Assembly: GCF_000382885.1 (NCBI RefSeq)
Contig: NZ_CAVK010000039.1
Coordinates: 62,001-126,000, forward strand
Origin: Sphingobium indicum BiD32
GTDB lineage: Bacteria; Pseudomonadota; Alphaproteobacteria; Sphingomonadales; Sphingomonadaceae
Direction: 5' to 3'
Length of the DNA: 64,000 nt
The notes below the pieces were generated by a model, which was given only the letters and a program-made list of their open reading frames with translations, did no database searches and was not told where the DNA came from. Position numbers and translations under genes: made by a program. Of this stretch, positions 19,001-27,666 are shown one piece after another. Each line of letters begins with the position of its first letter. The first letter of the stretch is position 1.

Positions 19001-19866
19001 GCGGGGTGGACCTCCATCCAGTGGCGGGCAATGTCGATGCGGCGGGCGACCCAGGCGTCGCCGCTGGCCATGACATGGTCGAGGAAGCGGGCAAGGGCCG
19101 CGGCGCGGCCGGGACGCCCGGCGATGCGGCCATGCAGGCCGACCGACATCATCCGGCCACCTTCCGCGCGGAGTTGGTCGAACGTGTCGCGCAGGTAGCG
19201 GAAGAACTGCTCGCCTTCGGTAAAACCGTTGAGCGCGACGATCTTCATGTCGTTGGCGTCGAGCGTGTAGGGGACGATCAGCTGCCCTTCTGCATAATAA
19301 GGCAGGTCATCCGCATAGCTGTCGGCATCATAAACGAAGCCACCTTCTTCGCGCACCAGTCGCGCCGTGTTGGGGGAAGTGCGGCCCTGATACCAGCCGA
19401 GCGGACGCGCGCCGGTCAGGCGGGTATGGAGGGCGATGGCCTCCGCGATATGGGCGCGCTCCATTTCTTCGGGCACATATTGATAGTCGATCCATTTGAG
19501 GCCGTGGCTGGCAATTTCCCAATCAGCCGCGAGCATGGCTTCCACGGCGGCGGGGTTCATCGCCATGGCATTGGCGACGCCGAATATGGTGACGGGCAGG
19601 CCGCGCTCGGTGAACAGGCGGTGGAGGCGCCAGAAACCGGCGCGACTGCCATATTCGTAGAGGCTTTCCATCGCCATGGCGCGCGCGGGATGGCTGGCGG
19701 CACCGACCATTTCGGACAGGAACGCTTCGGACCCGGCATCACCGTTCAGAACGCTATTTTCCGCGCCTTCCTCATAATTGACGACGAACTGGACAGCGAT
19801 GCGCGCACCACGGGGCCAGCGCGGGTCGGGTGGTGTCTGGCCATAGCCGATAAGGTCGCGGCTCAT
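18997..19866 (-). CDS. puuE: Allantoinase, PuuE type (polysaccharide deacetylase-like)
   Basis: A 289-residue protein of the metal-independent allantoinase family, hydrolysing allantoin to allantoate. NYEEGAENSVLNGD, EYGSRAGFWR, SHGLKWIDYQ and LGWYQGRTSPNTARLV are strong family signatures. ATG 19866 has GGAGAGG upstream; the longer frame reads through a repeat element and is rejected. The gene stop overlaps hpxZ (ATGA). A 160-base gap with a palindromic repeat separates it from the aminotransferase gene, the only sizeable gap inside the purine operon. Confidence 0.93.
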   Translation of the reverse strand: MSRDLIGYGQTPPDPRWPRGARIAVQFVVNYEEGAENSVLNGDAGSEAFLSEMVGAASHPARAMAMESLYEYGSRAGFWRLHRLFTERGLPVTIFGVANAMAMNPAAVEAMLAADWEIASHGLKWIDYQYVPEEMERAHIAEAIALHTRLTGARPLGWYQGRTSPNTARLVREEGGFVYDADSYADDLPYYAEGQLIVPYTLDANDMKIVALNGFTEGEQFFRYLRDTFDQLRAEGGRMMSVGLHGRIAGRPGRAAALARFLDHVMASGDAWVARRIDIARHWMEVHPA

Positions 19867-19884
19867 GAATGCCTCTCCGGGGCA

Positions 19885-20009
19885 AATCCTCCCCTGCAAG
19901 GAGCGGGGGACCGCCAGCGAAGCTGGTGGTGGAGGGGTGTCACGCTCTCGATAGCTCGACCCCCCTCCGTCTGGCCTACGGCCAGCCACCTCCCCTGCGA
20001 GGGGAGGAT
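19885..20009. repeat. Palindromic intergenic repeat of sphingomonad type
   Basis: The outer arms TCCTCCCCTGCAAG and CTGCGAGGGGAGGA are inverted. Inside are two hairpins: ACCGCCAGC-GAA-GCTGGTGGT (about 19910-19930) and CTGGCC-TAC-GGCCAG (about 19971-19984). GGAGGGGTG and the facing CCCCCCTCC extend the pairing. The layout (CCTCCCC arm, CCAGC hairpin, arm) resembles small dispersed repeats common between genes in sphingomonad genomes. It fills most of the gap between puuE and the aminotransferase gene and could affect mRNA stability or attenuate the downstream half of the operon. Confidence 0.75.
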
Positions 20010-20029
20010 GGTGTGATTGCGCGCAACGC

Positions 20030-21265
20030 TCATCCCCATGCTTCCAGCGCCGCCGGGACCGCTGCGCCTGCGGGCAGGAGGAAGCCTTCGCGCAACAGGC
20101 AGGCCTCCAAGGCTGCCAATGTCAGCAACACTTTATGCTTCATCGCATTATAGCCCATCGCGCCGATGCGCCAGATGCGGCCTTGCAGGGGACCGAAGGC
20201 GGTGCCGATCTCAATCTCGAAATGGTCGCGCATGGCGGCGCGGACCCGGTCATTATCGACGCCTTGCGGGATGAACACGCCGGTCACATTGGTCATGCGA
20301 TGGGCATCATCGCCAAAGAGGGTGAGGCCCATGGCGCGCAGCCCGGCGCTCATCGCCCGGCCGGCGGCGGCGTGGCGGGCATAGCGCGCCTCCAGCCCCT
20401 CCCCCAGCATCACCCGCGCACATTCCCGCGCGGCGTAGAGCATGGAGGTCGCTTCGGTGTGGTGGTTCAGGCGCTTGTCCGACCAATAGTCCATGATCAT
20501 GGCGAGGTCGAAATAGTTGGAAGCAATGCGCGGCCCCGCGCCGTCGATACTGTCGGCGCTGCGGATGCCTGCTTCGGTATGGCGGCGGGCGAAAATATGG
20601 TCGGCGGCGCGATCCGAAATGGTGATCGGCGCTGAGCCGGACGGACCACCGAGGCATTTTTGCAAGCCGCCAGTGACGACATCGACACCCCAGCGGTCGG
20701 CGGCGATTGCCATGCCGCCGATGGTCGCGGTCGCATCGACATAGCATAAAGCGCCAGCCGCGCGGCACAGGTCGCCAAGGCCGTCGAGCGGCTGGGCCAT
20801 GGTGGTCGATGTATCGCCATGGACGCAGGCGACGATTTTGGGACCGGTACGTTCGATGGCGGCGGCGATCGCCTCCATCGGCACGATTTCGCCCCAGGGC
20901 GCATCGACGGTTTCGATGACCGCGCCGATGCGGGTGAGGATTTCGCCGAGCAACAGACCGAAACGCCCGAAATTGATCACCAGCACCGTGTCGCCCGGCG
21001 CGACCAGCGAGACCAGGGCCGCCTCTATCCCCGCGCGCGCGGTGCCGTCGATCAGCATCGTCCAGGGGTTTTGCGTGCCAAAGATCGGGCGATAGAGCGC
21101 CATGACCTGGTTCATATAGCCGGTCATTTCAGGATCGAACTGGCCCAGCAGATCGGCGGACATGGCGCGCAGCACGCGGGGATGGGCGTTGACCGGTCCC
21201 GGTCCCATCAACAGACGCTGCGGCGGGTCGATTTCGCCAAAGAGCAGGGGATCAAGCGGGGTCAA
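20030..21265 (-). CDS. pucG: (S)-ureidoglycine-glyoxylate aminotransferase-like, class V
   Basis: A 411-residue fold-type I PLP enzyme of the alanine-glyoxylate/serine-pyruvate group. LLMGPGPVNAHPRVL is the conserved start, CVHGDTSTT and YVDATATIGG the cofactor site, and TGGLQKCLGGPSG carries Lys203. In purine catabolism this family transfers the amino group of ureidoglycine to glyoxylate, giving oxalurate and glycine. The start is probably a TTG at 21265 with GGGAG five bases upstream, overlapping the allantoate amidohydrolase gene by 14 bases; no suitable ATG exists. The HpxW, HpxZ and AtzE-like genes nearby fit an oxalurate-producing route. A serine or alanine-glyoxylate aminotransferase is the alternative. 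Confidence 0.85.
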   Translation of the reverse strand: MTPLDPLLFGEIDPPQRLLMGPGPVNAHPRVLRAMSADLLGQFDPEMTGYMNQVMALYRPIFGTQNPWTMLIDGTARAGIEAALVSLVAPGDTVLVINFGRFGLLLGEILTRIGAVIETVDAPWGEIVPMEAIAAAIERTGPKIVACVHGDTSTTMAQPLDGLGDLCRAAGALCYVDATATIGGMAIAADRWGVDVVTGGLQKCLGGPSGSAPITISDRAADHIFARRHTEAGIRSADSIDGAGPRIASNYFDLAMIMDYWSDKRLNHHTEATSMLYAARECARVMLGEGLEARYARHAAAGRAMSAGLRAMGLTLFGDDAHRMTNVTGVFIPQGVDNDRVRAAMRDHFEIEIGTAFGPLQGRIWRIGAMGYNAMKHKVLLTLAALEACLLREGFLLPAGAAVPAALEAWG

Positions 21266-22487
21266 ATGTCGCTCCCAATCGGTCGATAAAGCCAAGCATG
21301 ACCTGTAATGCCACATCGGCATCGGCAGGGTCGACATGTTCGGCGGGATTATGGCTGATGCCATGCTTGCAGCGGATGAAGAGCATGGCAGTGGGACAGA
21401 GCGCGGCCATCACCATGGCGTCATGCCCGGCGCCCGACACGAGGCGGCGGATGGGATAACCCGCATCGGCGGTGGCGGCGTCCATCAGGTCCATCAGCGC
21501 TGGGTCGCACGGGCTGGCGGGAAGATCGTGGACGCGCTGGATTGCGTAATTCAGATCGCGGTGATTGGCGATTGAGGCCAGCGCATCGAGGATCGCCTCC
21601 GCCGCTCGGTCGCGGCGCGCTTCTTCGCCGGATCGTATGTCGATGGTGAAGCGGACTTCGCCTGCGATAACATTGGGCGCGCCGGGCAGCGCCTCGATCC
21701 GTCCCACGGTGGCGACCAGATCGGAGGCGTCGGCGCGGGCGATCTTTTCGATTGCGAGGATCATCTCGGCCGCGCCCGCCACAGCGTCGCGGCGCAGCGG
21801 CATGGAACTCGTGCCAGCATGACCGGCCATGCCCTTGATGACGGCCTGATAGCGCAATTGGGCGGCGATGCCGGTGACGGTGCCGACGGCCAGCCCGTCT
21901 GCCTCCAGCACCGGTCCCTGTTCGATATGGGCTTCGAGATAGGCAAGGGTCGTGCCGGGCCCGCGGGCGGCGGAGAGATAGTCGGACAGGCTGACACCGG
22001 CCTGCGAGAGCGACACGCCGTCAGCGTCGGCAATGTCGAGCGCCTCGGGGGCCAGCGTCCCCGCGACCGCGCGGCTGGTGAGCATGGCGGCGGGGAAGCG
22101 CGATCCTTCCTCGTCCCCGAAGGCGATGACTTCGATCGGGAATGGCAGGCGCTTGCCGCTCTGGTGCAGCGCCGCCACGGCCTCCAAGCCCAGCATGATG
22201 CCGAGCGGCCCGTCATAGCGCCCGCCGTCGCGCACGCTGTCGAGATGGCTGCCGATCAACAGGGCCGGTGCGCCGGGTTGGGTGCCGTCATAGCGGCCGA
22301 TCAGGTTGGCGGCGGCATCGCGGTACACGGCCATGCCCGCCTGCGCCATCCATCCAGCCAGTGCGTCCTGCGCGGCGGTATAAGACGGGTTCAGATAGCC
22401 GCGATAAAGGCCGCCTTCCATGTCGCTATAGGGCGCGACGCCCAGTGCGTCGCAGCGCGCGACCGCTCTTGCGCCGCCACTCACCAT
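21252..22487 (-). CDS. allC: Allantoate amidohydrolase (M20 family)
   Basis: A 411-residue M20-type metallohydrolase of the allantoate amidohydrolase/N-carbamoyl amino acid hydrolase group. Metal ligands are seen in GSHLDSVRDGGRYDGPLG, FGDEEGSRF, EAHIEQGPVLE and KHGISHNPAEHV. Context between allantoinase and the aminotransferase supports allantoate as substrate, giving ureidoglycine, CO2 and ammonia. The ATG at 22487 overlaps the hpxW-like stop. A carbamoyl amino acid hydrolase would look the same in sequence, so the assignment uses gene order. Confidence 0.86.
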   Translation of the reverse strand: MVSGGARAVARCDALGVAPYSDMEGGLYRGYLNPSYTAAQDALAGWMAQAGMAVYRDAAANLIGRYDGTQPGAPALLIGSHLDSVRDGGRYDGPLGIMLGLEAVAALHQSGKRLPFPIEVIAFGDEEGSRFPAAMLTSRAVAGTLAPEALDIADADGVSLSQAGVSLSDYLSAARGPGTTLAYLEAHIEQGPVLEADGLAVGTVTGIAAQLRYQAVIKGMAGHAGTSSMPLRRDAVAGAAEMILAIEKIARADASDLVATVGRIEALPGAPNVIAGEVRFTIDIRSGEEARRDRAAEAILDALASIANHRDLNYAIQRVHDLPASPCDPALMDLMDAATADAGYPIRRLVSGAGHDAMVMAALCPTAMLFIRCKHGISHNPAEHVDPADADVALQVMLGFIDRLGATFDPA

Positions 22488-24067
22488 GTTGCCACCTGCC
22501 CGTCGCTGCGCGGATCGGTCGCGCCGTCGAGGCGGCCATCGGCGTGGCGAACGATCGCGCCGGCATGGCCCATCATCGCCGTCAGCGGTCCGACCCGCTC
22601 GACATCATGGCCTGCCGCTGCAAGGTCGGCGTAGAGCGCATCGTCGAAGCCGTCCTCCAGCTTCAATGTCGTGCTGTCCTCCCCCCATGTCCGCCCCAGC
22701 AGCCAGCGCGGGGCGCTGATCGCCTGCTGGAGATCGACACCGAAACGGACATAGCGGGTGAAGAGCGCGGCCTGGGTCTGCGGCTGGCCCTCCCCGCCCA
22801 TCGTGCCATAGGCCATGAGCCGCCCGTCATCGAAGCGGGCAAGCGCGGGATTGAGCGTGTGGAAGGGCTTGCGGCCGGGCCGAAGCGCGTTCCAGCCGTC
22901 TGCCGCCAGCCGAAAGCTGCTGCCCCGGTTCTGCCAGGTGATGCCGGTCTGCGGCAGCACCAGCCCCGCTCCGAACTCGAAATAGGTGGACTGGATCGCG
23001 CTGACCACCCGCCCCTCCCGGTCGGCGGCGGCAAACCAGCAAGTGTCGCCCTGCGCCGACGGGCGGGGCCAGGGCAAGGCGCGGGCCGGGTCGATTGAGG
23101 CGGCGATGGCGTCCAGCGCCGCCGGATCATCGAGCAGCCCCTGATAGTCGAAATCGTGAAAGGCGGGATCGCCAACATGGGTGTCGCGCAGCAGGAAGGC
23201 CTGCTTGGTGGCTTCGACAAGACCATGGATATGGTCGAAGCCGTCTGCCCGATCAGCGCGCAGCCGATCGAACAAGGCGAGGATCATCAGCGAGGCGAAG
23301 CCCTGCGTCGGTGGGGCGCTGTTATACAGGTCGATGCCGGTGATGCGGGTCGTCAGCGGCGTGGGCCGGGTGGCCTGATGCGCGGCGAGATCGTCGCGGC
23401 TGACCGGGCTACCCAGCGCGGCAAGGTCCGCCGCCACCAGATCAGCCAGTGCGCCGGTGTAGAAATCGGCGGGGCCATGGGTGGCGATCGTCCGCAGCGT
23501 CGCGGCAAGCGCAGGCTGGCGCAGCAGATCGCCTTCGCGTAGCGGGCGGCCCTCCGGCTCGAAGATCGCGGCATAGGCGCCGGGCTGGACCCGCAACTCG
23601 CCGCCCTTGGCGGCCGCGATGGCCGCGCCGCCGCTGGTGACGGCCACGCCGTTTTCGGCATGGTGGATAGCGTCGCGCAGCAGCCGGGACAAAGGCAGAT
23701 TGCCCCCGCCGCTTTCGAGCATCGCCGCCCAGCCCGACACTGTGCCTGCCACCGTATTGGCCGCCAACGGTCCCCGTGTCGGCACAGCGCCCAGCCCGGC
23801 ATAGAGTGCAAGATCGGCTTTAGCCGCCGCGCCGCCGCAGCCATGGATGCTATGGATCGCACCATCCGGCTGCGCGACCAGCCAGAAACTGTCACCGCCG
23901 ATCCCGGTCATATGGGGATAGACGACGGCCAGCGTAGCCGCGACCGCGACGGCGGCTTCGACCGCATTGCCGCCGTCCTTCAGCACGTCGCAACCCGCCT
24001 GCGCCGCCAGCCAATGGGGCGCGGTCACCATGCCGTTCGTGCCGCTGATGGTGGAAAGCGCCATCAT
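22481..24067 (-). CDS. hpxW: HpxW-like oxamate amidohydrolase (gamma-glutamyltransferase family)
   Basis: A 528-residue N-terminal nucleophile proenzyme. The expected autocleavage site is in QGDTCWFAAADREG, making Thr342 the nucleophile, and GTMGGEGQPQTQAALFTR and PRWLLGRTWG follow in the small-subunit half. FGAGLVLPQTGITWQNRG resembles HpxW rather than glutathione-cleaving transferases. No signal peptide is visible, so a cytoplasmic role fits. HpxW hydrolyses oxamate to oxalate and ammonia. Start ATG 24067 or 24064; one base separates it from the nucleosidase gene. It fits with hpxZ and the AtzE-like amidase in the same operon. Confidence 0.82.
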   Translation of the reverse strand: MMALSTISGTNGMVTAPHWLAAQAGCDVLKDGGNAVEAAVAVAATLAVVYPHMTGIGGDSFWLVAQPDGAIHSIHGCGGAAAKADLALYAGLGAVPTRGPLAANTVAGTVSGWAAMLESGGGNLPLSRLLRDAIHHAENGVAVTSGGAAIAAAKGGELRVQPGAYAAIFEPEGRPLREGDLLRQPALAATLRTIATHGPADFYTGALADLVAADLAALGSPVSRDDLAAHQATRPTPLTTRITGIDLYNSAPPTQGFASLMILALFDRLRADRADGFDHIHGLVEATKQAFLLRDTHVGDPAFHDFDYQGLLDDPAALDAIAASIDPARALPWPRPSAQGDTCWFAAADREGRVVSAIQSTYFEFGAGLVLPQTGITWQNRGSSFRLAADGWNALRPGRKPFHTLNPALARFDDGRLMAYGTMGGEGQPQTQAALFTRYVRFGVDLQQAISAPRWLLGRTWGEDSTTLKLEDGFDDALYADLAAAGHDVERVGPLTAMMGHAGAIVRHADGRLDGATDPRSDGQVATW

Positions 24068-24068
24068 C

Positions 24069-24986
24069 CTAATCCGGCAGCGCCGCGACGAAGGCGCGGA
24101 CGACGTCGGCACTGTTGACCGAGGCCAGCGCCATGAAGGTGTTCATCTGGTTCGCACCCGCGTCACCCCCGGCCAGGTCGGACAGGCTGCGGAACACGAT
24201 GGCCGGGACTTGATTGGCATAGGCAACCTGCACCACCGCCGCGCTTTCCATGTCCAGCACGCGCGCTTTCCATGCCTTGGCCAGATAATCGCGAAATTCC
24301 GCATTGTCGGCATAGACCCCGGCGCTGACGCCGGTGCCGCCGACGACGAATTTGGGGTCATGGGCGAGGCAGTTGGCGGCGGTCGCCTGTCCATCGACGC
24401 AGCGGCGCAGCGTCACGCCGACGGCAACCTTGCGCGCGAGCGCCAGCAGCGCGGGATCGACTGCCTGCCGGTAATGACGGCGGGGCGTTTCCGTGGCGTT
24501 GCCAAGCCGCACCCCGCGCGGGAACATCATGCCGAACGGCGATGGCGCTTCGGCATCGACGGGTTCGGGGACGACCCAGCCCTGCGGCGTCTGGCGCGCG
24601 AACGACACTTCCAGATATTGCGCCCAATCCTCCGGCACGACAACGTCGCCGATCGACAAAGCGGGATCGACGCCGCCCGCAATGCCGGAAAAGACGATTC
24701 GCTTCACGATGAAGCGATCCAGAACCAATTGGGTATTCATCGCGGCGTTGACCATGCTGACGCCGCTCTGCATCAACAGCACTGGCTTTCCCGCCATCGT
24801 GCCGGTCAGCATCGTCAGGCCGTTGACCTGATGCGTCCTGGGCCGGGCGATGGAATGGGCGAGCGCATCCCATTCGGGCGCGAAGGCGGTCATGACCACG
24901 GTGCGCGGGGTGCGGTCGAGCGGCTTCGCCTGCGCCGAAACTGGCAGCAGCAAGGCGCACAGGGCAAGGCAGAGGGACCGGATCAT
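24069..24986 (-). CDS. Exported purine nucleosidase/phosphorylase-like protein
   Basis: A 305-residue protein with a signal peptide (MIRSLCLALCALLLPVSAQA) and the PNP/UDP phosphorylase fold. IVFSGIAGGVDPALSIGDVVV, VLDMESAAVVQVAYA and FRSLSDLAGG match the MTA/SAH nucleosidase subgroup, with the catalytic glutamate in MESAA and aspartate in SLSD. Export to the periplasm sets it apart from cytosolic Mtn. In a purine operon it likely splits purine nucleosides so that the AzgA-like permease, whose gene overlaps by ATGA, can import the base. The substrate is inferred. Confidence 0.83.
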   Translation of the reverse strand: MIRSLCLALCALLLPVSAQAKPLDRTPRTVVMTAFAPEWDALAHSIARPRTHQVNGLTMLTGTMAGKPVLLMQSGVSMVNAAMNTQLVLDRFIVKRIVFSGIAGGVDPALSIGDVVVPEDWAQYLEVSFARQTPQGWVVPEPVDAEAPSPFGMMFPRGVRLGNATETPRRHYRQAVDPALLALARKVAVGVTLRRCVDGQATAANCLAHDPKFVVGGTGVSAGVYADNAEFRDYLAKAWKARVLDMESAAVVQVAYANQVPAIVFRSLSDLAGGDAGANQMNTFMALASVNSADVVRAFVAALPD

Positions 24987-26332
24987 GCCGCGCTCATCCA
25001 GACGAAGCGAACGACGAACAAAGCGGCGAGCAGAAAGAGGAACCAGTCGGCCCTGATCGCGGTGCCACACAGCAGCTTCAATATGGCGTGCGCCGTGATG
25101 CCGAAGGCCAGGCCATTGGCGATCGAGAAGGTCAGCGGGATCATCGCCACGGTCAGGAAGGCGGGGATCGCCGAGAGCGGGTCTTCCCACTCTATTTCCG
25201 TGAGCGGCAACAGCATCAGCCCGCCCACGATGATGAGCGCAGGCGCGGTCGCGGCCAGCGGGACGATCTGCGCATAGGGGGCGACGAACATGGTGGCGAG
25301 GAACAGGATGCCGGTCACAACCGCCGTCAGCCCGGTGCGCCCGCCTGCCTGCACGCCTGCTGCGCTTTCGACATAGGAGGTGACCGTGCTGGTGCCCGCG
25401 ACCGATCCGACGATGGTGGCAGCGGCGTCGGTGATGAGGATGCGGTTGAGACCGGGGATGCGCCCCGCCTTGTCCATCAGCCCCGCCCGCTTGGTGACGG
25501 CAACCAGCGTGCCGATATTGTCGAACAGGTCGACGAACAGAAAGACGAAGAGAATTTCGAGCAAGCCGAGGCCATGGCTGCCGGTCAGGCCGAATACGCC
25601 CGACAGGTCCAGTTTGAAGGCGGTGCCGGTCAAGGCGTCGAGGCTGTAGGGTTCGGGGCTGATGACGACCTGGCCGAACAGCCAGCCGACCAAAGTCGTC
25701 GCGACGATGCCGATCAGCATCGCGCCGCGTATGTTCCAGACGCTCAGCACGCCGATGACGAGCATTCCAAACAGGGCGAGCGCTGCGCCGGGTGCCTTCA
25801 AATCGCCCAGCCCCACGAAGGTGGCGGGGTTGGCGACGACGATGCCTGCATTTTTGAGGCCGATGAAGCCGATGAACAGGCCGATCCCGCCCGCTACCGC
25901 GGCGAACAGATGCATCGGGATGGCCGCGACGATCATCTGGCGCACGCCGGTCAGCGTCAGGATCAGGAAGGCTATGCCGGAGATGAACACGCATCCCAGC
26001 GCGATCGGCCAGGGAATGCCCATTTGCTGGACGACGGTGAAGCTGAAATAGGCGTTGAGACCCATGCCCGGCGCCAGCGCGAGCGGCGTGTTGGCGACCA
26101 GCCCCATCATGATCGACCCAAAGGCAGCGGCAAAACAGGTCGCTGCTGCCACCGCCGCGATCGGCATCCCCGCCTGCCCCAGGATCGCGGGATTGACCAG
26201 CACGATATAGGCCATGGTCAGAAAGGTGGTGAAGCCCGCCAATATCTCGGTCCGCGCTGTCGTGCCCCGTGCCGACAGGCTGAAATAGCGTTCGAGCCGC
26301 CCCGCTCCCGGCTGCATCGCCACGTCCGTCAT
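24983..26332 (-). CDS. AzgA-type purine base permease
   Basis: A 449-residue inner membrane transporter with about 12-14 hydrophobic segments. GFTTFLTMAYIVLVNPAIL, APGMGLNAYFSF and FVFLFVDLFDNIGTLVAV are signatures of the AzgA-like family (adenine, guanine and hypoxanthine uptake with protons). The start ATG 26332 overlaps the amidase stop as TAATG. It supplies substrates to the adenine and guanine deaminases and XdhAB encoded downstream. Confidence 0.93.
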   Translation of the reverse strand: MTDVAMQPGAGRLERYFSLSARGTTARTEILAGFTTFLTMAYIVLVNPAILGQAGMPIAAVAAATCFAAAFGSIMMGLVANTPLALAPGMGLNAYFSFTVVQQMGIPWPIALGCVFISGIAFLILTLTGVRQMIVAAIPMHLFAAVAGGIGLFIGFIGLKNAGIVVANPATFVGLGDLKAPGAALALFGMLVIGVLSVWNIRGAMLIGIVATTLVGWLFGQVVISPEPYSLDALTGTAFKLDLSGVFGLTGSHGLGLLEILFVFLFVDLFDNIGTLVAVTKRAGLMDKAGRIPGLNRILITDAAATIVGSVAGTSTVTSYVESAAGVQAGGRTGLTAVVTGILFLATMFVAPYAQIVPLAATAPALIIVGGLMLLPLTEIEWEDPLSAIPAFLTVAMIPLTFSIANGLAFGITAHAILKLLCGTAIRADWFLFLLAALFVVRFVWMSAA

Positions 26333-27666
26333 TATGCGTCCCCCCGATAGTCTGCGTGCGGCAAAGTTACGCCGGTCATCCCCGTCTTTTCCAGTTTCGC
26401 GGCAAAGCGGAACAAGGTCGCTTCGCCGCCCGGCCTGCCTATCAGTTGCAGCCCCAGCGGCAAGCGGCCCGGACGGTGCAACGGCACGGACAGGGACGGC
26501 AGGCCGGTAAAGCTGATCGGCTGGCTGTGGATGCCCAGGTCCGCGCGCGCGGGCGACAGCGCGCCGTCGATCAGGATGCGCGGGTCCGCGATCAGCGGCG
26601 CGACGCAGGGCGTTGCGGGCGCGAGCAGCACGTCTTGGGTTTCTATGATGGCGAGGATGCGTTGCCTATATTCGGCACGGAATGTCTGCGCCGCTTCGTA
26701 GAGCGCGTCGGGCAGCAATGCGCCTGCGATCAGACGGTCGCGCGTGGCGGGATCAAACGTCATAGCATCGCGACCGAGCGCCTCACGATGCAGGCTACCC
26801 CCTTCCGCTGCGGTAATCAGGAAAGCGGCGGAGCGCGCGCGGGCGATGTCGGGCAGCTCGATCAGTGGTGCGTCAGGCGCGATGGCATCCATCGCTGCGA
26901 TCTGGTCGGGATCGACATTGTCGCGAAAACGCCCGCCGAGCCGCGCGACGCGGATCGGATCGCTGGCCGCGGCGTCGGCTCCACCCAATATCTGCCAGAG
27001 ACACTGCATGTCCGCGACTGACAGGGTGAAAGGACCAATATCGTCGAAGCTGTCGGCAAAGGGGAAAACCCCGCCCATCGGCAGCGCGCCATGGGTGGGT
27101 TTCAGCCCGTAGATCCCGGTCAGGCTGGCAGGGACACGGATCGATCCGTTAGTGTCCGATCCAAGCGAGAAGGGCAGAAGGCCCGCCGCGACCGCCGCCG
27201 CCGATCCGCCCGATGAGCCACCGGCCAGCCGGTCAGGATCATGGGGATTGCGCGTCGTGCCGTGCCGGGCGTTGATGGTGGCGAAGCCATAGGCGAATTC
27301 GTCCATGTTGAGCGTCGCGACCAGCACCGCGCCCGCGGCGTGCAGGCGGCTGATGGCGTCCGCGTCGGCTTGGGCGGGTGGTGCATCGGCATAGAGGCTC
27401 GACCCAGCGGTCGTCGGCAGGCCGCATATGTCGAACAGATCCTTGACGCCATAGGGAACGCCCGCCAGCGGTCCGGGGTCCTTGCCCGCAGCGATGGCGG
27501 CATCGACTGCGGCGGCCTCTGTCCGGGCGCGGTCGGCCAGGATGCGGGTTATCGCCACCAGTGGCCCGGCCTGCGTCGTCAATCGCGCGAGGCAATCCTC
27601 CAGTACGGCCATGGCGCTGGTATGCCCCGACCGGACGGCGGCGGCGATATCTACGGCCTGCTTCAT
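26332..27666 (-). CDS. AtzE-like amidase (probable HpxY-type oxalurate amidase subunit)
   Basis: A 444-residue amidase signature enzyme. The Ser-cisSer-Lys triad is Lys75 (GVPYGVKDLF), Ser151 (GGSSGGS) and Ser175 (DTNGSIRVPAS). Its sequence is closest in feel to AtzE/HpxY, which work with a small partner, AtzG/HpxX. The start overlaps the end of the BASS transporter gene as ATGA, and the last 44 residues of that gene look like the missing AtzG partner. Oxalurate is the likely substrate in this context. Other amides such as allophanate or ureidoglycolate cannot be ruled out. Confidence 0.8.
   Translation of the reverse strand: MKQAVDIAAAVRSGHTSAMAVLEDCLARLTTQAGPLVAITRILADRARTEAAAVDAAIAAGKDPGPLAGVPYGVKDLFDICGLPTTAGSSLYADAPPAQADADAISRLHAAGAVLVATLNMDEFAYGFATINARHGTTRNPHDPDRLAGGSSGGSAAAVAAGLLPFSLGSDTNGSIRVPASLTGIYGLKPTHGALPMGGVFPFADSFDDIGPFTLSVADMQCLWQILGGADAAASDPIRVARLGGRFRDNVDPDQIAAMDAIAPDAPLIELPDIARARSAAFLITAAEGGSLHREALGRDAMTFDPATRDRLIAGALLPDALYEAAQTFRAEYRQRILAIIETQDVLLAPATPCVAPLIADPRILIDGALSPARADLGIHSQPISFTGLPSLSVPLHRPGRLPLGLQLIGRPGGEATLFRFAAKLEKTGMTGVTLPHADYRGDA

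Noticed and set aside
21252-22487. Reading this gene as an N-carbamoyl amino acid hydrolase for hydantoin use
   Set aside because: The family is shared, but its place between allantoinase, aminotransferase and hpxW-like genes fits allantoate amidohydrolase much better.
23967-26350. Plus-strand frames opposite the nucleosidase and AzgA-like permease
   Set aside because: They are antisense to proteins with clear signal peptide, membrane segments and motifs.
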